Of a DNA stretch of 25,248 nucleotides, positions 1-8,100 are shown in pieces (position 1 is the first letter of the stretch; every line of letters starts with the position of its first letter). The stretch comes from a virus. The notes under the pieces were generated by a model. That model had not been told where the DNA came from and did no database searches. It saw nothing but the letters and a program-made list of their open reading frames with translations. The position numbers and the translations under genes are program-made. The DNA is taken from positions 1 through 25,248 of the IMG/VR virus record IMGVR_UViG_3300042154_001108; one strand, written 5' to 3'.

Positions 1-994
1 ATGTTGGGCTTGTAATGTTACTTGTTATAGCCGCAAGAGTAGCATTAGGTGGGGTAAATGCACCACTAGATGCTTGTACAAAAGAAGTATAACCTGAGAT
101 ATCTACAGTAGGACCACTAGAGCCTGTTGCTCCGGGATCCGCAAAGACTAACTGAACAGTAGCAACACTAGCTTGTGTAACTGCTCCTGTACTATTTTTA
201 AACCTAATAGGGACAGTAATAGAAGCAGGACTACTAGCCATAGCAGATGGTGCTGACCAAGCAGCGTATTCACCTGCATCTGTAGGAGCACTAAAAGTAA
301 TATTAGTATAACCAATATCACCATTACCGCTTGTTGAACTGTTACCAATACGCCAAGTATTATTAACAAAGCTTACATCAGCGTCTGTTTGAGCATCTAC
401 AAAAGGAACTAACACATTAGAGTTAACTGCATATAACTTAGGTGTTATACCTGTAAACACAGGGGCTAATGGGTTACCTGTACGGGGTACCTGCATAACA
501 GCAGGGGTAAAGAAAGATGAGAATGAATCAACAACAGTAGTGTTTGTTCCTGATGTAACAATATCAGCATCAATAGCTGTTCCGGGGTCTACTAGCCAAC
601 CTGAAGCAGGTGCTGCAGTAGATACCGCAAAGTTAACTTTACGACCACCTACTGTTTGATAGAACAAGAACTTAGTTACACCAAATCCACCAGTGACTTC
701 ATACCAAGTATATGCTGCTGGATTGCTTGATTCACTTGAATCATCAGAGTTAAACACACCATAATAAGACCTGTTAGTAGGAACATTAGAAATGTTAGTA
801 CCAACAGTATCATCAGCATATTTAATAGCAAGGTATCTATAAAGATACCCTACAATCTTACCAAATTTATCACTGATAATACCTGTAGCAGGGTCTACGG
901 TTAGTCCGTCAGTAGCTCCAGATGTACCTTCAAGTACAAGCTGTGCTAGGAAAGCATCAAGCTCTCTGTCACCTGTAATAGGTGGATTAAACAT
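1..994 (-). CDS. Phage tail/fibre-like protein, partial (C-terminus off the left edge)
   Basis: This minus-strand frame is open from an ATG at 994 to the window edge, giving about 331 residues without a stop. It starts MFNPPITGDREL. The body is rich in Thr, Ser, Gly, Asn and Val, as in beta-rich phage fibre or tail-tip proteins. It contains a segment around SNPAAYTWYEVTGG that resembles repeats I recall from tail fibre and tail-tip proteins. The start is well supported: CGGAGG lies 6 bases upstream and overlaps the stop codon of the preceding gene at 996, so the two genes are translationally close. No signal peptide or membrane segment is seen. It is the last visible gene of the late operon, so a virion surface role (adsorption or tail decoration) is likely. 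Function is inferred from composition and position, not from a firm domain match. Confidence 0.7.
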   Translation of the reverse strand, partial: MFNPPITGDRELDAFLAQLVLEGTSGATDGLTVDPATGIISDKFGKIVGYLYRYLAIKYADDTVGTNISNVPTNRSYYGVFNSDDSSESSNPAAYTWYEVTGGFGVTKFLFYQTVGGRKVNFAVSTAAPASGWLVDPGTAIDADIVTSGTNTTVVDSFSSFFTPAVMQVPRTGNPLAPVFTGITPKLYAVNSNVLVPFVDAQTDADVSFVNNTWRIGNSSTSGNGDIGYTNITFSAPTDAGEYAAWSAPSAMASSPASITVPIRFKNSTGAVTQASVATVQLVFADPGATGSSGPTVDISGYTSFVQASSGAFTPPNATLAAITSNITSPT

Positions 995-995
995 G

Positions 996-2546
996 TTACC
1001 TCCGATCAGCAGGTTTAGCGTCAAGAGCCATCATAGCCAGCCGCCAATAATTCGTTGCAGTAATTCTGTAGTTAAGTACACGACCATTAACCCGTGGGTC
1101 AACCTTATAGCCCTGTGACTTTTCATTGTTAGGAAGAAATGTAAATGTATCTTTTAATGCCGCATCATCTACAGATAAGTCTACATTCTTAACATAATTG
1201 TTTTGTCCTACAACTCTGATAGTAATATTAGAGTCATTAGGTACTGTATCAAACACAGGATACAAAGAAGTAATTAAAGAACTTCCTGTAACATCACCTG
1301 AGTTAAGTTTCTTTTTCTCTACATACGAAGTAAAAGAAGCTAATGCAGTACCATTCCACAATTGGAAGGCATCAGACTCTACTAATGTTGTAGTTGTTGT
1401 AGTTGTAAAGTATACTACTTCTTTGCCATATTGAAATGCGTTAGATACATTAGATGGACCAAAGAAAGAATAAGTCATGTTGGTAGCTTGACGTTTAGAC
1501 CATGTATTATTTTTATAATTATAGATCAATACTTCATTGCATACTGTAGAACTTCCTTTAGGATAATTAATCCAGACTTCTTTGTAATAAGCATGTCTTG
1601 TTACGTGTACTTTATCAATAGCATTCTTATTTAAATTATTAAAGAAATACTTTTTAATTCTGAAGTCAGCAAGAGATTCAATACTACCTGAACCATTGTG
1701 AATGTAAATGTCATTACGGTCAACAACTAAGTGTTTACCATCAAACTCACATACACAATCTACAGATAAGATTCCATAAGACCGACTATAAGGAACAACT
1801 CGTGTTCCATTAATTCCAATAGACAATATACTGATACTGTCTGAGGAATATATAAACATATTACCTCTCAACTCAGCCATATCTAATATGGGAGATGTAG
1901 AGTTAATTTCAAATTCATCTGCGGTATCTGTTGTAGTTCCTGGTTGCCATACAGTAGGTATAGCTCCAGTAGCCGCTTGTACAGACACTCGTACAGTACT
2001 TGGTGCGTATGTTGTAATACCTGTACTACTGTCTGCAATAGTAAGGTTAGCCGCAACAAGCGAGTAGTTAAGTGATCTAACTACTTTAGCAGTAACAGTT
2101 AAGTTACCAAGATAATTCCAGTTAGGAAGTGGGAGAAATGCTGATCCAGCATTAATGTCTCCATACAAACAATATATAGGTGTTGTTCTACCATTGTTAA
2201 GTACAATAGCAAAACCACCATTAAACAAAGTTCCTTGCCAATCACTGTTTGTGTAATTGCCACCAGTACCAGTAAACATAGTTGACTGATTACCAGCAGC
2301 ATCTACACGAACAATGTTACCATCTTTAGCAAAGATGTTATATCCTTGATCAGGACGCCTCCAATGAATGCCATAGTCAGGGGCAATAGAAACTGTCCTA
2401 TAAATAGATTCACCTGTAATTGTTGATACTGCTTCGTCATCAAAGCGTACATTGAGTACGTCTGTAAATGTATTCTGAGGTACAATCATAGGTGGTAAGT
2501 CTGTATTGAGACCGCCTTTACCTAGCTGTTCGATTGGGATTGCCAT
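996..2546 (-). CDS. Probable tail nozzle / stabilisation-type structural protein
   Basis: The product has 516 residues, begins MAIPIEQLGKGGLNTDLPP, and is rich in Thr, Asn, Tyr and Val with many short predicted beta strands. The N-terminal pattern, a Gly-Leu-Asn-Thr-Asp stretch followed by NVRFDDEAV, is the usual opening of podovirus tail nozzle or P22-type stabilisation proteins, where a beta-propeller closes the DNA channel. It is shorter than T7 gp12 (about 790 residues). AAAGGA sits 8 bases upstream of the ATG. It lies between the lysozyme gene and another tail gene in the late operon. A virion tail role is quite likely. The precise assignment to nozzle rather than another propeller-type tail protein is inference. 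Confidence 0.65.
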   Translation of the reverse strand: MAIPIEQLGKGGLNTDLPPMIVPQNTFTDVLNVRFDDEAVSTITGESIYRTVSIAPDYGIHWRRPDQGYNIFAKDGNIVRVDAAGNQSTMFTGTGGNYTNSDWQGTLFNGGFAIVLNNGRTTPIYCLYGDINAGSAFLPLPNWNYLGNLTVTAKVVRSLNYSLVAANLTIADSSTGITTYAPSTVRVSVQAATGAIPTVWQPGTTTDTADEFEINSTSPILDMAELRGNMFIYSSDSISILSIGINGTRVVPYSRSYGILSVDCVCEFDGKHLVVDRNDIYIHNGSGSIESLADFRIKKYFFNNLNKNAIDKVHVTRHAYYKEVWINYPKGSSTVCNEVLIYNYKNNTWSKRQATNMTYSFFGPSNVSNAFQYGKEVVYFTTTTTTTLVESDAFQLWNGTALASFTSYVEKKKLNSGDVTGSSLITSLYPVFDTVPNDSNITIRVVGQNNYVKNVDLSVDDAALKDTFTFLPNNEKSQGYKVDPRVNGRVLNYRITATNYWRLAMMALDAKPADRR

Positions 2547-2567
2547 GAGATATCCTTTTTATTACTA

Positions 2568-3014
2568 TTAGGTACCAAGTAAAGCGCATTCAGCCTTACG
2601 CCTTTTGTTAAGACCAGCCAACACCTTACCACCACCTTTGTTCCATTTCATTAGCTCTGTCTTAGCGGCTTCCCAGTCTTGTTCATTAACTTTACGTCTT
2701 AATGTACTTGTCTGAAGCCTACCAACTCCTAAGTTATAACAGAAGTCAACAATGGCATTTAATTTCTTTTCATCTGTGACCAGCACAGGACAATACTTAA
2801 GTACTCCGGGTAAATAAGTATGATGTAATTCTCTGAGGAGTAAATCATAAGCCTCAGGTTCACTCATAGGAGCATCCTGAAGCGTTACTTTTTTACCGTC
2901 AGCATAATATGTGCTACCATAACCTATAGTAGCTACATTAGCAGGACACATGTAAGGCTTAGAGCTAAAGCCTTCAAAGTGTTTACACAGGTCTGCGGCT
3001 AATGCTAAATTCAT
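2568..3014 (-). CDS. Endolysin: phage lysozyme (glycoside hydrolase family 24 type)
   Basis: This 148-residue enzyme is expected to cleave the glycan chain of peptidoglycan at the end of infection. The catalytic arrangement of the P22/T4 lysozyme family is visible: Glu14 in HFEGF, Cys23 nine residues later and Thr29 in the TIGYG motif, matching the E-8-D/C-5-T pattern with Cys in the middle position. The C-terminal half carries the family pattern FCYNLGVGRLQTSTL (residues about 92-106). The length is typical of single-domain phage lysozymes. No signal peptide or N-terminal signal anchor is present, so it should need a holin to reach the wall. Its ATG overlaps the stop of the upstream holin-like gene by 4 bases (ATGA), which implies coupled translation. 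Confidence 0.92.
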   Translation of the reverse strand: MNLALAADLCKHFEGFSSKPYMCPANVATIGYGSTYYADGKKVTLQDAPMSEPEAYDLLLRELHHTYLPGVLKYCPVLVTDEKKLNAIVDFCYNLGVGRLQTSTLRRKVNEQDWEAAKTELMKWNKGGGKVLAGLNKRRKAECALLGT

Positions 3015-3508
3015 AGCCCACGCTTGCTGAGTGTACGATCAAGGAACCAGTAGTTAAGAGTACCAGATACAAGAGCCGCAAAGTCTGCTGACATCATTAC
3101 CTTGAATACTTCTACTGGAGGCATACCATTAGTCCATGAATTATAAGCTAACCAGATATGAACAAATGACCATAGTGCTAAGATCCAGTATGTTACTACA
3201 GGGCGTACTGAAGCTGACAATGCAGCTACCCACCCACCACCAGCGGCTTTAACCATTTCTGTCTGTTGTTCAATAGCAGATTGGAAAGCACCCATAACAC
3301 CAACATCAATAGCGGCTTCACGTTGAGCACCAATTTCAGCTAACTTTTGTTGACCACGTTGAGCCTCAAGATCACACTGAAACTTAAACATATTAAGCTC
3401 ATGTGAACGTTCATTCTTTTTATCTAACCACTTGAGTACTTCAGGGGCTAGTCGGAATAAACCGCCAAACACTGATCCTAAAATACCACCGCTTAAAATA
3501 TCTAACAT
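3011..3508 (-). CDS. Holin-like membrane protein (3TM/GTA-type holin family)
   Basis: The 165-residue product starts with an amphipathic glycine-rich segment (residues 1-28). A charged helical region follows (about 30-90). Two hydrophobic segments lie at about 103-122 (starting RPVVTYWILALW) and 137-157, and it ends with a basic tail, DRTLSKRGL. This resembles the holin family described for gene transfer agents and many phages, in which an Arg-Pro-x-x-Thr motif opens the first membrane helix. It overlaps the lysozyme start by 4 bases, the classic holin-endolysin order. AAGGA lies 7 bases before the ATG. It probably forms the inner-membrane lesion that releases the lysozyme. Two other small membrane proteins nearby could instead be the main holin or an antiholin. 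Confidence 0.75.
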   Translation of the reverse strand: MLDILSGGILGSVFGGLFRLAPEVLKWLDKKNERSHELNMFKFQCDLEAQRGQQKLAEIGAQREAAIDVGVMGAFQSAIEQQTEMVKAAGGGWVAALSASVRPVVTYWILALWSFVHIWLAYNSWTNGMPPVEVFKVMMSADFAALVSGTLNYWFLDRTLSKRGL

Positions 3509-3511
3509 ATA

Positions 3512-3766
3512 TTATTCCTTACAATGATGACAAAGATGTTTCTTATCTTCATCATGAGACAGCTTAACCCCAGCTAATAGACCAATAAATCCACCAATAA
3601 TAGTTTGAAATGCTGGTGAAAGGAGTTTAAAGATCTCTGCATTATCAACTTCTTTAGCCCACAGACCAAGAACAAAAGCAGCCATCATAGCCAGTACAGA
3701 TAAGCATAAAGTAAAGCTTACCATAAACGTTACATAGAACGTTAGTTTAGATTTAACATCTTCCAT
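3512..3766 (-). CDS. Small two-helix membrane protein, possible holin or antiholin
   Basis: An open frame extends upstream to 3919, but the start chosen here (MEDVKSKLTF) has AAGGAG 6 bases upstream and removes an overlap with the preceding gene; the extension is basic and shadow-like. The resulting 84-residue protein has two hydrophobic segments, at about 9-36 and 48-67, the second glycine-rich (IIGGFIGLLAG). Its hydrophilic, charged C-terminal tail contains a CHHC tetrad. Size and topology fit a class II holin or an antiholin. It lies directly upstream of the 3TM-type holin gene and the lysozyme gene, with 3 bases between stop and next ATG. The lysis role is inferred from topology and context only. 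Confidence 0.7.
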   Translation of the reverse strand: MEDVKSKLTFYVTFMVSFTLCLSVLAMMAAFVLGLWAKEVDNAEIFKLLSPAFQTIIGGFIGLLAGVKLSHDEDKKHLCHHCKE

Positions 3767-3776
3767 AGGTTTCTCC

Positions 3777-4016
3777 TTATGCGTAGGCATCAAAGACTGG
3801 GTTGTTGACTTGTCTTTCGACAATAACTTCTTTGTTTTTAATGTTATATAGCTCAAGCTGGTAGTCACGAAATGCCCTAGTAACTCTTTCAATTTCCTTA
3901 AGAAGCTCTCTTTCAACATTTAATAATTCCATTTTCTTGTTATATAACTTTAATTGTGTATCTGAATAAGTAGGATGAACTACGGGATAATATTTGTCAT
4001 AGCTGTACAGCTTCAT
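3777..4016 (-). CDS. Hypothetical coiled-coil protein
   Basis: The 79-residue product has a Tyr-rich N-terminus (MKLYSYDKYYPVVHP) followed by a helical, heptad-like charged region at about residues 20-62 containing NKKMELLNVERELLKEIE. No membrane segment or signal peptide is visible, so it does not look like an Rz-type spanin despite sitting in the lysis region. The ATG overlaps the stop of the upstream exported-protein gene by 4 bases, and GAGAGGG lies upstream inside that gene. The next gene begins 10 bases after its stop. I do not recognise the family. A virion or lysis-accessory role would be a guess. Confidence 0.65.
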   Translation of the reverse strand: MKLYSYDKYYPVVHPTYSDTQLKLYNKKMELLNVERELLKEIERVTRAFRDYQLELYNIKNKEVIVERQVNNPVFDAYA

Positions 4017-4300
4017 TTCTTTTCCCTCTCAAGTGCGTTTTTGTAAGCCCTAACTACTAAATGCCTTAACTCTGCGCTATCTGCGCTTCCACCCCATTCT
4101 GATAAATTATTCCAAATAACTACCATGTCTTTGCTTGAACATAGGTTTGTATGATTGTTTAACCAAACAGACATTTGCATATGACGTTCTGAAGGATTAT
4201 GAACTTTATAAGCTATACCATAAAATTCTCTTACGCTACACTTGTCTTCAGCAGATGATGCTAAGGTTAACAGAAGGATAGCTAAGAGAATCCACCTCAT
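4013..4300 (-). CDS. Hypothetical exported protein with signal peptide
   Basis: The 95-residue protein begins MRWILLAILLLTLASSAEDKC, a clear signal peptide: a basic N-terminus, a leucine-rich core and a likely cleavage site near the Ala-Ser-Ser-Ala stretch at about residues 14-17. The Cys at about 21 is not in a lipobox, so a lipoprotein (an Rz1-like outer spanin) is unlikely. The mature part has two Cys residues (about 21 and 54) that could form a disulfide, then a helical C-terminus. It overlaps its upstream and downstream genes by 4 bases each (ATGA), placing it in a translationally coupled lysis-region string. The function is unknown. A periplasmic lysis regulator is possible but unproven. 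Confidence 0.65.
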   Translation of the reverse strand: MRWILLAILLLTLASSAEDKCSVREFYGIAYKVHNPSERHMQMSVWLNNHTNLCSSKDMVVIWNNLSEWGGSADSAELRHLVVRAYKNALEREKK

Positions 4301-4539
4301 TTTAAATGAAGTTTATTATCTATAGCTAGCCATATTGCACCAAACAAGGCACCAACAATAATTATTGGTTTAACAGCTCTTGCAATCCATTCAAGAACTA
4401 TGAATGCACCCTGAGCTGCATTGAAAGCCTTAACGACTTCTTCTGTACTTTTATCCAACTTATCTACTTTAACTTCTACTGCTAGAAGTCGTTCATATAT
4501 TTGTGAGTGACTTACTTCATTATCTTGAATGGTATCCAT
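4297..4539 (-). CDS. Small membrane-anchored holin-like protein
   Basis: The product has 80 residues. Residues 10-45 form a charged helix with heptad character (ERLLAVEVKVDKLDKSTEE). One hydrophobic segment follows at about 57-73 (IIIVGALFGAIWLAI), with a short basic tail, NKLHLK. A soluble coiled coil followed by one C-terminal membrane helix is the layout of XhlA-type and other phage haemolysin/holin-like proteins. AAAGGA lies upstream at suitable spacing. Its stop overlaps the start of the exported-protein gene. It is one of three membrane proteins upstream of the endolysin, so it could be a holin, an antiholin or a membrane tether. The assignment rests on topology and context. Confidence 0.65.
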   Translation of the reverse strand: MDTIQDNEVSHSQIYERLLAVEVKVDKLDKSTEEVVKAFNAAQGAFIVLEWIARAVKPIIIVGALFGAIWLAIDNKLHLK

Positions 4540-4541
4540 TA

Positions 4542-4793
4542 TTAACTTTCCTTTATTGCTACGTCTTGAACACCAGTGTCTGGTTGAACAATCTTTTCTA
4601 GTTCTTGTTTTAGCATTGTTACAAATGCTTGCTTGCCAACCATAAGTTGATCCAGATTAAACTGGGTAGATCCAATCTTACGATCAAGGTCTGCTACGTG
4701 ATTGACCAAGATTTTTTGTTGGTCAGTCATGTCATCAAAGTTGTATTCTTTGTCATCAATAATGATCTGAGGTTTGTTTGTTTCTTTACTCAT
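4542..4793 (-). CDS. Small conserved phage protein (DUF6447-like)
   Basis: The product is 83 residues from the second of two close ATGs (MSKETNKPQI). The upstream ATG at 4799 adds only Met-Lys and lies just 2-4 bases from AAAAGGA, whereas the chosen one has about 8 bases of spacing. The pattern, a short beta stretch (QIIIDDKEYNFDDM) and then a helical region with a Gln-rich coiled coil, matches what I recall of the DUF6447 family in marine and cyanophages. That label is from memory and unverified. No enzymatic motif or membrane segment is seen. It lies just upstream of the lysis genes in the late operon. Confidence 0.65.
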   Translation of the reverse strand: MSKETNKPQIIIDDKEYNFDDMTDQQKILVNHVADLDRKIGSTQFNLDQLMVGKQAFVTMLKQELEKIVQPDTGVQDVAIKES

Positions 4794-4821
4794 TTTCATT
4801 TTCCTTTTAAGTTAAGTTAAT

Positions 4822-5160
4822 TTAAATTGTGCTTGTAGCAGCCCACGGGAGTGGAAGCTGTACTACAGGCGGGTTAATGAGGGAATCGATTTGGCTTTGA
4901 ATAGCCGCCTCAGTTGCCTCTTGATTGACACCATTAGACCATACCCACCCAAGAACTTGTTCCTGAGTGAGTTGGTCATAGGGTGTATATGTTGTTGACT
5001 CAGGGTCAAGAGTGAATGATGCTGTACTGTAGATAGAGGCGTTATGTGTATCTTGTACACCGTTACACCTCCATCCAGCAGTAACTACTACATCAGTAAA
5101 GTTACCCTCTACTGGTTTGCATTGCATCCATTCGATTTTCCATGTGATAGTTGCTGACAT
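4822..5160 (-). CDS. Small conserved phage protein (DUF7936-like), probable structural accessory
   Basis: The 112-residue protein starts MSATITWKIEWMQCKPVEG. It alternates beta-type stretches (NFTDVVVTAGWRC, NASIYSTASFTL) with a helical segment containing the motif LTQEQVLGWVW and ends in a Pro-rich tail. The TWKIEWM opening and the VLGWVW motif are typical of a small family, named DUF7936 as far as I recall, found beside tail-fibre genes in cyanophages and other aquatic phages. Its function is unknown to me. AAAGGA stands upstream. It directly follows the tail fibre gene (16 bases), so a fibre-associated or virion role is plausible. Confidence 0.65.
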   Translation of the reverse strand: MSATITWKIEWMQCKPVEGNFTDVVVTAGWRCNGVQDTHNASIYSTASFTLDPESTTYTPYDQLTQEQVLGWVWSNGVNQEATEAAIQSQIDSLINPPVVQLPLPWAATSTI

Positions 5161-5176
5161 ATATTTCCTTTGTTAA

Positions 5177-8100
5177 TTAAAGATTAGCGGCATCTAGGCG
5201 TGCCTTAAGTGATTCAATGATTACTTGTTGTTCTTGAATACATTTCATTAAAGCGTATTGTAAATCTGTTTGGTAAATTTCTAAACGCATTTTAGGTTCT
5301 TCATCCTTAACAGCCCAATTGCTTTCGTTTACTAACTCAGGAGCAACTGCTTGCACATCTTGAGCAACTACACCTAAAGTTAAACCAACATCTAACTCAA
5401 GATCTTGGTCAATATAGTTAAATGTTTGAACAGGTATTGCACAAATCTTTTCAAGGTATGAAGTAGCGGGTGAAAAATTAATTTTTTCTCTGCGATCAGA
5501 AAGAATTACATTGTTTGCAGCATAGTTGGCAATACCACCATTTGACCTAACAGACATTCTTTGAACGCCTGCTCCAGTACAATAGAAAAATTCATTGGTA
5601 GTTCCATTGGGGTCTCCTGCTAAATCTATTCTCAGTCCATATTGGGCGGCTGTGTTTGAGCCTGCATGAGAAATTAATGCAGTCCAATCGCCTGTGTTTG
5701 TCGTTATTCGCATCTCGTGATAACTTGCAGCGCTATCAAAATAACTACCACTATTGCTTGCTTTAAAAGAACCGCCAGAGGTTATTCTGGCTCGTTCTGC
5801 GGCATTGTTATAAAACAAAAAGCTGCCACTACCATTGTTGTTTATATAGCCACTGCTTCCAAAATTGCCAAAATAAGTAAAGTTAGTTCCGCTTCCAGCA
5901 GTTCGAGCATAAAAAGCCGCACCATTAGTCCCATTAAGGTCTAAAGCCCTTGAAAAATTTGAACTGTCTGCCGGATTTGTAGTCCCTACCCCCAAATTCC
6001 CACTTCCATCCAGAATCATTGAACTTGCTGGTGCAGACCCAGCAAACTGAACTGCATCAGTACTACCCGCAGTTCCCGCACCTTTTACTCTGAATGTTCC
6101 ATCCGTAGAAAAACGACCTCGTTCTGTAGAAGCTGCGCCTGAACCCGCTCCAAATGCTAAGGCGTTATCAGAACTAAGTATAACTGCACCCGCTGGGTGT
6201 GCTATATAAAAAGTGCTACTTACGTCATCAGATGTACTAAGAGAAACATTACCAAAAGTAGTAACAGATTTATATCCACGAACAGTTAATTTTCCGTAAG
6301 GCGTAATACCGCCTACTAGTAAATTACCGTTAGAGTCAATACGCATGGATTCCGATGCAGTTCCGCTATAAGTATTCCTACGAAAAATCAGAGATTCATT
6401 TTGTTTGACATCTATGTAACAAGGTGCAAGACCTGTTGTGCCAACCCATAAATCCATTCCATACGCTGATGAATAATAACCAAGTGAAATTACAGGTGAG
6501 TTTGCGGTAGTGCCTGTAACACCAAGACGACGACCAATTGTGCAGTTTGGAATTGTTCCAAAAGAATCAATTAGACTTGTGCCAAATTGATAGTTTACAT
6601 TGGCTTGAACGTTGTTTCCAACACCTAGATCGCCTGAATTTGAAATAGTTACAACTGTAGTTCCACTATTCCTAAATAAGTGACCACCACCATCCTGAGA
6701 GTTGTAAATGTTTGCGCCAGTAGTAACTGCGTCGTGTTCAAAAGTACCATAGTAAGAAGGATTAGTACTGTTACTATGCCTTATTTGATCACCAATAACG
6801 TGAAGTCTTGCTAATGGATTCGTTTGGTTAATACCTACATTGCCTGAGGAGTCGAGGATTAAACGATAGGCCGCAGCAGTATTGTCGTAAAAAATAAATC
6901 TGTTTGATGAGGTATTTTCAAGACCAAATTGCCAACGATTAACATCACCATTTTTAAAAGTAATAAGCGGGTCATTACCATTGAGTGTAAAAATACTAGT
7001 AACACTAGTAGTGCCTACTCCAAAAAATCCAGCACTTGTAAGTCGCATCCGTTCTGTGCCATTGGTCATAAACGCAATTGGATAATTACCACTTGAATAA
7101 AGGAATGAAGCGTATGCCGTTCCTGAATTAGCAAATGTTCCCGTGCTATTGTCCCGACCAATGTACATACTGCCGCCAGTATTTCTTACTTCTAAAGCGG
7201 CATAGTTTGTTCCTGCGGTTGTGTAGATTTCCTGTAAAGCCGCAGACGTATCACGAACAGACAATCGACCATTTCCAGTTGTGTCGCCAATAACTAAATT
7301 TCCAGCGGATGATAGAGTCATCGCCTGAGTAAAGGAGATTATGCTTCCGCCACTGCCAGAGGGTGCAATATACCAACGATGTCCACTACCTACTTGCTCA
7401 TATCTTGAGGCGGGGGCAGAACCACCAGAAAAAATATATTTCCAAGCGTTAGATGCGTATTCGTAAGCGTTGTACCCAATAGTTGTATAGCCGTTTGAAG
7501 ATTCATACACAGCACCAACTGCACCAACTTGCATTGCTTTAGAACTAGCCACCCAAGCACTCGGAGCAACGCCCAAACCTAGATTGCCTGCGGAATCAAG
7601 AGTCAACTTGGTTGAATCAGCAATACCAAAGAAGTGACTTTGACCAGATGGGACTTCGTAATAAAGACTACTTGCTGTTGCACCATTGCCATAAATACCC
7701 GCCATTGTGGTTGATGCGTATGAACCATTAAATGACAATGCTGGCAAGCCTGTAGCGTTTGACAACACACCCAAAGTAATTGGTGTTGCTGATGTTGATG
7801 TTTTTACATGAAGTGTTTGTGCGGGTGATGCGCCAACACCCAAATTAGTCCCATCAAAGACTAGCGCAGAGCCAGTAGCCAATGCACTAGAACTAGATGC
7901 GTAAACCACACCGCCTGATGTGAACGATGTTAGGTTTGTACCGCCATTAGCCGTGGGCAATACACCATTGACACCTGCAGTTAAAGATACTGTGTTCTTT
8001 TCCCACAGACTATTACTTGAGTTGTATACAAGCGTTTGTCCGTTGGTGGGTGATTGGGCAGCCACATCATGTAGCTCATCCATCTCATATCCGTTTTGAA

